Shown here: positions 40,164-46,051 of the stretch, piece after piece
How the letters are laid out: each line of letters starts with the position of its first letter
Position numbering within the stretch: the stretch's first letter is position 1
Source: UBA5266 sp964610025
Lineage (GTDB): Bacteria; Bacteroidota; Bacteroidia; Bacteroidales; WCHB1-69
DNA: 46,051 nucleotides
Assembly: GCA_964610025.1 (NCBI GenBank)
Contig: CAZSTX010000011.1
Coordinates: 1 to 46,051, forward strand
Reading direction: 5' to 3'
The notes under the pieces: generated by a model
The model's input: the letters and a program-made list of their open reading frames with translations, nothing else
Told to the model about the DNA's origin: nothing
Database searches by the model: none
Translations under genes and position numbers: made by a program

Positions 40164-41654
40164 ATGACAAAAAAAAATATTTTTTTAACAGGGGCTACAG
40201 GCTTAATAGGAATGACAGCCTTAAAAGAATTTTGTAAACATTTAGATAGATTTAATTTAATTTTATTAGTACGTCCAAGCAAAGCCAATAGAAGAAAAAT
40301 GGCTTCTTATTTGGGAAAAAAAGAAATTAACATTGTATGGGGCAATTTGATGAACTATGATGAAGTACTTTTATGCGTGCAAAAGGCTGATATAGTATTA
40401 CATATAGGAGGAATGGTGTCACCACAATGCGACCCCTATCCTAAAACAACACGAAAAGTAAATATTACTGCAGCAAAACATATTGTTAATGCAATAAAAG
40501 AACAAAAACATGCCGATAATATTGCCTTAGTTTATATGGGATCTATCGCTCAAACAGGGCATCGTAACATTCCTTATCATTGGGGAAGAACAGGAGACCC
40601 AATTAATCCAGCTATTTACGATCATTATGCTTTATCAAAATGTGAAGCAGAACGTATAATAGTAGATTCAGGATTGAAAAAATGGGTTAGTTTAAGGCAA
40701 AGTGGGGTTTTATATCCTAAATTAATTTTAAATGGATTAAATCCTATTATTTTTCATGTTCCTTTACATGCTGTAGTAGAGTGGGCTACGATTGAAGATT
40801 CAGGACGTTTGCTCCTTAAAGTTTGCGAAGATAATATTCCCGATGAATTTTGGAACCGTTTTTATAATATTAGCAGTGGGGCTTCTTATCGCTTAACTTT
40901 TTATGATTTTGTTGTAAAGCTTTTAAAATTAACTAATTGTCCTCCTCCTGAAAAAATATTTAATTTAAATTGGTTTGCTCTTCGTAATTTTCATTGTTAT
41001 TGGTTTACCGACGCCGATATATTAGAAAATTATTTGCATTTTAGGAATAATACTCCTTGTGATATTTATTTTGAACAAATACACCAACAAATTCCATGGT
41101 ATTTTTCATTAATAAAAATACTTCCTTCTTTTCTTATAAAAACTGTAATGTATTTACTTGTTAATAACAAAAAAAATGGGACAATAGCTTGGATAAAACA
41201 AGGCAATCAACAGCGTATATCGGCATATTTTGGGTCTTATGAAAAATGGAAACAAATTCCAAAATGGAAAAATTATCAAGCAGTAAATCCTCCGAAAGAA
41301 CCTACTTTTTTAAATCATGGTTATGATGAAGATAAGAAAAAAGAAGATTTAGACATAGAAGATATGAAACAAGCAGCTATTTTTAGAGGAGGTGTATGCA
41401 AATCAACGACAATGATAAAAGGCGATATGTCAACACAATTAGAATGGGAATGCCAGTTTAAACATCATTTTAAAGCTTCGCCAGCCTTAATATTATTAGG
41501 TGGGCATTGGTGTCCAGAGTGTTTCCCTACTCCTTATAATTTTGATGCTATAGCAAAAGGAAATCCTTTTTTTGCTCAAGCATGGTATGCTTCTCATGAT
41601 GCAGATGAACATAATATATATGAAGAATCGATATTTAATGGATGGGAAAAATAA
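40164..41654 (+). CDS. SDR-type NAD(P)-dependent epimerase/dehydratase with zinc-finger-like C-terminal tail
   Basis: The product is about 496 residues. The extended SDR fold shows FLTGATGLIGMTALKEF at residues 6-22, VLHIGGMVSPQ, a YMGSIAQTG strand and the catalytic pair in HYALSKCEAE. The substrate is unknown. After about residue 330 the sequence leaves the fold: a helical, lysine-rich region, then a possible metal site with WECQFKHHFKASP (Cys430, nearby His) and GGHWCPECF (Cys450, Cys453); Cys412 is another possible ligand. This resembles treble-clef fingers of the form C..GHxFxxxP...CPxC. The start at 40164 is supported by the promoter element. The frame extends upstream only with a TTG start. 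Confidence 0.8.
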   Translation: MTKKNIFLTGATGLIGMTALKEFCKHLDRFNLILLVRPSKANRRKMASYLGKKEINIVWGNLMNYDEVLLCVQKADIVLHIGGMVSPQCDPYPKTTRKVNITAAKHIVNAIKEQKHADNIALVYMGSIAQTGHRNIPYHWGRTGDPINPAIYDHYALSKCEAERIIVDSGLKKWVSLRQSGVLYPKLILNGLNPIIFHVPLHAVVEWATIEDSGRLLLKVCEDNIPDEFWNRFYNISSGASYRLTFYDFVVKLLKLTNCPPPEKIFNLNWFALRNFHCYWFTDADILENYLHFRNNTPCDIYFEQIHQQIPWYFSLIKILPSFLIKTVMYLLVNNKKNGTIAWIKQGNQQRISAYFGSYEKWKQIPKWKNYQAVNPPKEPTFLNHGYDEDKKKEDLDIEDMKQAAIFRGGVCKSTTMIKGDMSTQLEWECQFKHHFKASPALILLGGHWCPECFPTPYNFDAIAKGNPFFAQAWYASHDADEHNIYEESIFNGWEK

Positions 41655-41674
41655 ATCCGTTTAAATAATTTTTG

Positions 41675-41682
41675 TAATTTTG
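41675..41682 (+). promoter_or_regulatory. -7 promoter element of ridA
   Basis: TAATTTTG matches TAnnTTTG, 27 bases before the ATG at 41710. No upstream TTTG lies at the ideal distance. Confidence 0.45.
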
Positions 41683-41709
41683 TAAAATAATTTAAAAAAT
41701 ATATAAAAA

Positions 41710-42087
41710 ATGTTAAAAAAAGTAATACACACAGAAAAAGCTCCAAAAGCTGTTGGTCCTTATAGTCAAGCTATTGAAGCAAATGGAATGTTATTTATTT
41801 CAGGTCAAATTCCAGTAAATCCTCAAACTGGACTAATGCCAGAAGGTATAACAGCACAAACAGAACAAGTTATGAAAAATATTGAAGCTATCTTAAAAGA
41901 AGCTGGATATAGTTTCGAGCAAGTTATTAAATCTACTTGCTTGCTGACAGATATGGCTAATTTTAAAGAAATGAACGAAATATATAGTAAATTTTATCCT
42001 AAAAATCCTCCAGCAAGAGCAGCTTATGCTGTCAAAGGATTACCTTTAGGAGCAATGATAGAAATTGAAACTATTGCAATAAAATAA
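41710..42087 (+). CDS. ridA: RidA family reactive enamine/imine deaminase
   Basis: RidA hydrolyses reactive 2-aminoacrylate-type enamines made by PLP enzymes. The 125-residue product has the family features KAVGPYSQAI, FISGQIPVNPQTG, VIKSTCLLTDMANFKEMN and PPARAAYAVKGLPLGAMIEI, including the conserved Arg (in PPARAA) and Glu (in IEIETIA) of the active site. It is trimeric in relatives. The C1 peptidase gene follows after 27 bases and may share the transcript. Confidence 0.95.
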   Translation: MLKKVIHTEKAPKAVGPYSQAIEANGMLFISGQIPVNPQTGLMPEGITAQTEQVMKNIEAILKEAGYSFEQVIKSTCLLTDMANFKEMNEIYSKFYPKNPPARAAYAVKGLPLGAMIEIETIAIK

Positions 42088-42114
42088 AATAATTAATAAA
42101 TAAAATAAAAAAAA

Positions 42115-43311
42115 ATGAAAAAAATAAGTGTTTTTTTAACAATAGCTTTTATCTTATCCATTTTTAATATAAAAGCACAAGATAAAGATAGTAGTAAAAA
42201 AGAAGGATATATCTTTACTGAAATCAAGCGTTTACCTGCAACTTCGATTAAATCACAAGATAGAGCTGGAACTTGCTGGTCGTGGTCAACTATTTCTTTT
42301 TTAGAATCAGAGATAATGCGTTTAGGAAAAGATTCTGTGAGTTTAGCTCCCCTTTACATAGTTTGGAATACTTATAACGAAAAAGCAATACGTTATGTAC
42401 GTATGCATGGTTATTTGAATTTTGCTCAAGGAGGTTCATTTGCTGATGTAATATGGGCAATTAAAAATTATGGAATAGTTCCTTTTTCTGTTTATTCAGG
42501 ATTAAATTATGGAGATACAATACATGCACATGGAGAGTTAGATGCAGTGTTAAAATCATATTTAGATGCAATTGTTAAAAATCCAAATCGTAAATTGAGC
42601 ACAGCGTGGTTAAGAGGATTTAATGCAGTTTTAAATGAATACTTAGGTCCAAAACCTGAAAAATTTTCTTATAAAGGAAAAGAATACACACCCGAATCTT
42701 TTTATAAAAATGCAACGGGATTAAATATGGATGACTATGTTAGTCTAACATCTTTTACACATCACCCTTTTTACACAGCTTTCCCAATAGAAGTTCCTGA
42801 TAATTGGATAGGAGAAATAAGTTATAATATACCAATGGATGAACTAATGGATATAATGGACAAAGCCATTGACAATGGTTACACTTTTGCTTGGGGTGCC
42901 GACGTGTCAGAAGAGGGTTTTGTAAGAAGAGGAAGTATTGCTATAGTCCCAGATTATAATAAAGTAGAAATAGCAGATGCCGAAATAGCAAAATGGACAA
43001 CTTTACCAAAATCTGAAAAAATGGCAGAATTTCTGAAAAATCCAGGAAAAGAAAGAGAAATAACTCAAGAAATGCGTCAAATAGCTTATGATAATTATGA
43101 AACAACTGACGACCATGGATTACATATAATAGGAAAAGCTGTTGACCAAAACGGTAATAAATTTTTTATTGTTAAAAATTCATGGGGAGAATATGGTGAT
43201 TATAAAGGATATTTGTATGCTTCTTATAATTATGTAGCTTACAAAACTTTAAATATACTTATTCATAAAGATGCACTTCCTAAAGAAATAAAAAAGAAAT
43301 TAAAATTATAA
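42115..43311 (+). CDS. Exported C1 family peptidase, bleomycin hydrolase/aminopeptidase C-like
   Basis: The 398-residue product has a signal peptide (KKISVFLTIAFILSIFNIKAQ) and a complete triad: Cys54 in AGTCWSWSTISFLESE, His337 in DDHGLHIIGKA and Asn355 in VKNSWGEYGD. The PepC-like insertions (a long central region with NFAQGGSFADVIWAIKNYGI and MDDYVSLTSFTHHP) and the short end after the NSWG motif fit the C1B group. Cytosolic PepC lacks a signal peptide, so this is a periplasmic or secreted form. There is no T9SS sorting domain. It ends with a strong terminator. Confidence 0.9.
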   Translation: MKKISVFLTIAFILSIFNIKAQDKDSSKKEGYIFTEIKRLPATSIKSQDRAGTCWSWSTISFLESEIMRLGKDSVSLAPLYIVWNTYNEKAIRYVRMHGYLNFAQGGSFADVIWAIKNYGIVPFSVYSGLNYGDTIHAHGELDAVLKSYLDAIVKNPNRKLSTAWLRGFNAVLNEYLGPKPEKFSYKGKEYTPESFYKNATGLNMDDYVSLTSFTHHPFYTAFPIEVPDNWIGEISYNIPMDELMDIMDKAIDNGYTFAWGADVSEEGFVRRGSIAIVPDYNKVEIADAEIAKWTTLPKSEKMAEFLKNPGKEREITQEMRQIAYDNYETTDDHGLHIIGKAVDQNGNKFFIVKNSWGEYGDYKGYLYASYNYVAYKTLNILIHKDALPKEIKKKLKL

Positions 43312-43324
43312 ATAATTATTATAT

Positions 43325-43372
43325 AAGAAGAGGCTATTTTAGAGAGAATAGTCTCTTCTTTTATTTTTTTTA
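43325..43372 (+). terminator. Rho-independent terminator of the ridA-C1 peptidase unit
   Basis: AAGAAGAGGCTATT and AATAGTCTCTTCTT form a 14-bp stem with one G-U pair and an 8-base loop, followed by a T-rich tract. It starts 13 bases after the stop codon. Confidence 0.88.
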
Positions 43373-43493
43373 AAAGTATTTAATAATTCAGGAGATGCTT
43401 AAAAAAAGTTGTATAAAAAATTTTTGTAAATATATTGCTCATATAGAAAGAATATGGTCAGTTATTAGAATGGACGAGAAAGTTAGATTATAA

Positions 43494-45188
43494 ATGAATA
43501 ATATTTTAATGAGAAGACATATTATTCATTATATCCTAATTATTATTAGTTTATTTGTATTAATCATTATTTTTCTTACTATTTACAACGAATACTCAAA
43601 TGAAAAAAAATTGCAAACAATAAAAAAACAAATTAATTATACAAAACAATTAAAAGAATTGTCGCAATTATCGATAAATGAGCTTATTAATGCTCAAATT
43701 AATTTAAATGAATTTATTCATAAGAGAAATAAAGCAAACTTGGATAGTTTTTCTATTTCTTTAAAGCAAATTACAAAAAATATTGATCTCTTAAATAACG
43801 CAATAGCATTTAAATCCGATTTAAAATTTGATTTTTCAAAATCAAATAAAGATAAGTTTGATAAATATAAATTATCAATTGATTCAATTAGTAAAATAAA
43901 AATATCTCCTATTTCAGAAATGAAAATTTATCAACCAAAGGAATTTGAATTTAGAGATACTATTCAGCATTTTGAAATGACAATTCATTATTCCACTGAT
44001 AGTATTACTAAAAAGAAGTTTTTTCGTCGGTTAATAGACGTTTTCAAAAAGGCTCCTGACATTAGAAGAGATACGGTTTTTATTCAAACAAAATATGGAT
44101 TTACTCTTGATACTTCTAAGATAAAATCAGATTATGACAGTATTATTTATTTAATTAATCAACATTATTTGACAGAACTAAATAAATATCAAGGATTTAT
44201 TTTAAAGACAAATCTTAAGAATAATCAACTTTATCAAACTTATGGTAATTTAATGTGGACAGGAATAGAATTGATGAATATATACGAAAATGCTATAGAT
44301 AATTATTATACACAGCTTTTGAATTTATTCAATGAACAAAATGCTAAAATTAATTCTATTCGTAAATATTCCACATTGGGATTAATTGTTCTTATATTTT
44401 TAATTTTGATACTACTTTTGTATTATACTACACAATCGTTTAAATACGAAATTGAATTAAATAAGAGTAATCAACGTATTAAAGAAGATTTAGATTTTAA
44501 AATTCGTTTGCTTGGTATGTTAAGTCATGAAGTCCGTTCCCCTTTAAAAATTATTAATATTTTTATTGATAAAATTAATCGTAAAACTAATGATAAAAAC
44601 TTGAAAAATTATTTGGATTTAATCAGTTACACTAACGATATTTTATTGATTCAATCTAATCAGATATTGGAATATACAAAAAATCAATATTCTCCAATAA
44701 TTTTGAATAAAGTAGAATTTGAATTGCAAGGTGAAATAAATAATATTTTGGCCATTTTTTCTTCATTCATTGCTACTAAAGGAAATAAACTAGAAAGCAA
44801 TATTGATATTAATGAAAACACAATAGTTTTTACAGATAGAATAAAAATATACCAATTATTTAGTAATATTTTGGGAAATGCTAATAAATTTACAGAAAAT
44901 GGTAAGATAATAACAAATGTAACAGCATTATCAAAGCCAAATTGTATTTTATTGAAAGTGAGCATTTTAGACAATGGAAGTGGAATATTGCAATCTGATA
45001 TTGAGCAAGTTTTTGACACATTTTATAGAGGAACTCTCTCTAATAAAATTGAGAATATTGGCGTAGGATTAGGGCTAAGTCTTTGTAAAGAAATTGTAGA
45101 AGTTTTTAACGGAAATATTAATATTGAAAGCGAATTAAATAAAGGAACAAAAGTTGATTTTGAATTAAATTTAAATACAAAAAAATGA
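43494..45188 (+). CDS. Membrane sensor histidine kinase
   Basis: The 564-residue product has one membrane helix at about 12-31, an external region of about 260 residues that is rich in Lys, Asn and Ile and matches no sensor family I know, and a second helix at about 294-313. The kinase core follows with no HAMP domain visible: H-box MLSHEVRSPLK (His345), N-box LGNANKFTENGK, G1 ILDNGSGI and G2 GVGLGLSLCKEIVE. It phosphorylates itself and passes the phosphate to a regulator, almost surely the next gene, which overlaps it by ATGA (45185-45188). Upstream, TTTTTG at 43421 and TATATTG at 43431 form only a weak promoter match. Confidence 0.9.
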   Translation: MNNILMRRHIIHYILIIISLFVLIIIFLTIYNEYSNEKKLQTIKKQINYTKQLKELSQLSINELINAQINLNEFIHKRNKANLDSFSISLKQITKNIDLLNNAIAFKSDLKFDFSKSNKDKFDKYKLSIDSISKIKISPISEMKIYQPKEFEFRDTIQHFEMTIHYSTDSITKKKFFRRLIDVFKKAPDIRRDTVFIQTKYGFTLDTSKIKSDYDSIIYLINQHYLTELNKYQGFILKTNLKNNQLYQTYGNLMWTGIELMNIYENAIDNYYTQLLNLFNEQNAKINSIRKYSTLGLIVLIFLILILLLYYTTQSFKYEIELNKSNQRIKEDLDFKIRLLGMLSHEVRSPLKIINIFIDKINRKTNDKNLKNYLDLISYTNDILLIQSNQILEYTKNQYSPIILNKVEFELQGEINNILAIFSSFIATKGNKLESNIDINENTIVFTDRIKIYQLFSNILGNANKFTENGKIITNVTALSKPNCILLKVSILDNGSGILQSDIEQVFDTFYRGTLSNKIENIGVGLGLSLCKEIVEVFNGNINIESELNKGTKVDFELNLNTKK

Positions 45189-45811
45189 AATTTTTATTAG
45201 CGGATGATCATCATATTGTACGACAAGGATTACAGCTTCTAATTGAAGAAATGGAAGAAAACATCCAATTCTTACATGCATCAAATCTAAATCAAGTTTT
45301 GTTTTTAGTTAGAAAAGAAAAAATAGATTTTGCAATTTTAGATGCTCAATTTCCTGATGGAAATTGTTTGTCAAAAATAAAAGAAATAAAAGAAATACAA
45401 CCAGCTATTAAAATTCTAATTTTTACAAGTTTTAATGAAGAAATATATGCCGTAAGGTTTATTAATGAAGGGGCAGATGGTTATTTGAATAAATTGAGTG
45501 ATGAAAGTGAAATATTAAAAGCTATTCAAATTTTAATAAAAGAAGGAAAGTATTTTTCTAAACTTACTAAATCTTTGTTCGAATTATCAATGATAAATGC
45601 GAATATTTTAAATCCTTTAAATCAACTTTCAGACAGAGAATATCAAATTGCAAAACTTTTAATTAATGGGTATGGAAATTTAGAAATATCTAATCAATTA
45701 TCCATAAAACAAAATACTGTTAGCACATTTAAAAAACGAATTTTTCAAAAATTAAATATTTCTAACATTTTTGATTTAAGTAAATTAATCAAAAATTACG
45801 AAAAACTTTAA
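45185..45811 (+). CDS. NarL/FixJ-type response regulator with LuxR DNA-binding domain
   Basis: The 208-residue product has a receiver domain with acidic Asp7/Asp8, phosphate acceptor Asp53 (ILDAQFPDG), Thr81 and Lys103, so it should be active. A LuxR-type helix-turn-helix lies at about 145-205: LSDREYQIAKLLINGYGNLE, ISNQLSIKQNTVSTFKKRIF. It overlaps the sensor kinase by four bases and forms a two-component pair with it. No target gene is evident; the window ends 240 bases later. Confidence 0.93.
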   Translation: MKFLLADDHHIVRQGLQLLIEEMEENIQFLHASNLNQVLFLVRKEKIDFAILDAQFPDGNCLSKIKEIKEIQPAIKILIFTSFNEEIYAVRFINEGADGYLNKLSDESEILKAIQILIKEGKYFSKLTKSLFELSMINANILNPLNQLSDREYQIAKLLINGYGNLEISNQLSIKQNTVSTFKKRIFQKLNISNIFDLSKLIKNYEKL

Positions 45812-45815
45812 TAGA

Positions 45816-45843
45816 TTTATTGTAGATTTTTTTCTACAATAAA
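45816..45843 (+). terminator. Possible terminator hairpin after the response regulator
   Basis: TTTATTGTAGA and TCTACAATAAA form a perfect 11-bp stem with a loop of six T. No T run follows, so termination is uncertain. Confidence 0.35.
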
Positions 45844-45925
45844 CTCAATTTCTATCTACAAATAAAAGAAATTTGGTAAAGTGATTTTTTGTTCCTTTGC
45901 TGTATAATATTAAAGTATAAAGGAT

Positions 45926-46027
45926 ATGGATAAAAGCCCAATAAAAATCAATAAAAACAAGTTAAATAATAACAAAAATAGCTCTCTTTATAATTATTTA
46001 TTTAGTCGACCCTTAAAAACATTTTAA
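45926..46027 (+). CDS. Possible 33-residue peptide at the window end
   Basis: An open frame MDKSPIKINKNKLNNNKN then SSLYNYLFSRPLKTF follows AAGGATATGG (AAGGA just before the ATG). About 30 bases upstream TTCCTTTGC resembles a promoter element. It has no recognisable relation to a known family and may be chance; it is included because it is the only start in the 240-base end region. Confidence 0.2.
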   Translation: MDKSPIKINKNKLNNNKNSSLYNYLFSRPLKTF

Positions 46028-46051
46028 TTTATTGAATATCATTAAAATAAT

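Noticed and set aside
45816..45843. Strong terminator after the response regulator
   Set aside because: The stem is perfect, but no T run follows on either side, so only a weak call was kept.
1..46051. CRISPR array, insertion sequence or prophage
   Set aside because: No regularly spaced repeats, transposase or phage structural cluster is seen. The S74-type protein has a signal peptide and T9SS tail and is a cell-surface protein rather than a phage part.

Overview
The window is AT-rich bacterial DNA from a member of the Bacteroidota, most likely an anaerobic Bacteroidales-type lineage. Several things point there. Secreted proteins end in type IX secretion (T9SS) sorting domains, and a PorZ-like gene is present. 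Promoters fit the phylum's TTTG / TAnnTTTG pattern, and almost no gene has a Shine-Dalgarno sequence. A DUF5063 protein, an HU - AURKAIP1/COX24 microprotein - RNase G block and a type B L31 are also present. Pyruvate:ferredoxin oxidoreductase and a phosphofructokinase with pyrophosphate-type residues suggest fermentative anaerobic metabolism. Neither tRNA encodes its CCA end. I see no CRISPR array, insertion sequence, prophage or rRNA.

Layout. 1-5.9 kb (+): tRNA-Ala(GGC), DUF5063 protein, YwqK/MORN-like secreted protein, mnmA, an hldD heptose-epimerase gene broken by a frameshift in a run of ten T, and an ABC-F ATPase. 5.8-9.4 kb (-): a T9SS cargo protein and ComEC. 9.4-19.25 kb (-): a run of ten secreted-protein genes plus one collapsed relic. 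They encode a tail-fibre/S74-type protein, two paralogous T9SS cargo proteins, a papain-like (C1) protease, three lipoproteins with a common leader, a free-standing homologue of a protease propeptide, a subtilisin-like (S8) protease and a T9SS protein with a cut-off tail. 19.4-26 kb (-): alaS, then porZ-fumC. 26.2-26.7 kb (+): tRNA-His and L31. 26.7-28.4 kb (-): DUF1573 protein and phosphofructokinase. 28.6-32.1 kb (+): DksA-like protein/lspA, HU/COX24 microprotein, RNase G. 32.1-36 kb (-): dnaE. 36.4-45.8 kb (+): nifJ, an SDR epimerase with a zinc-finger-like tail, ridA, an exported bleomycin-hydrolase-like peptidase, and a sensor kinase/LuxR-type regulator pair.

The most unusual part is 9.4-19.3 kb. 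Short near-identical segments recur at gene ends and gene starts (sorting-domain tails, lipoprotein leaders), while the bodies between them are unrelated. Two ~180-bp direct repeats (11645-11824 and 15012-15193) bracket a cassette of lipoprotein, lipoprotein, propeptide-like protein and S8 protease. One gene has collapsed to a signal peptide joined to a sorting-domain tail. The C1 protease stops at a TAG that is followed in frame by 24 codons of such a tail. I read this as a site of modular shuffling of secreted proteins. A dedicated protease/propeptide pair is the best candidate for an undescribed system. All homology statements come from reading the sequence by eye, with no database search.
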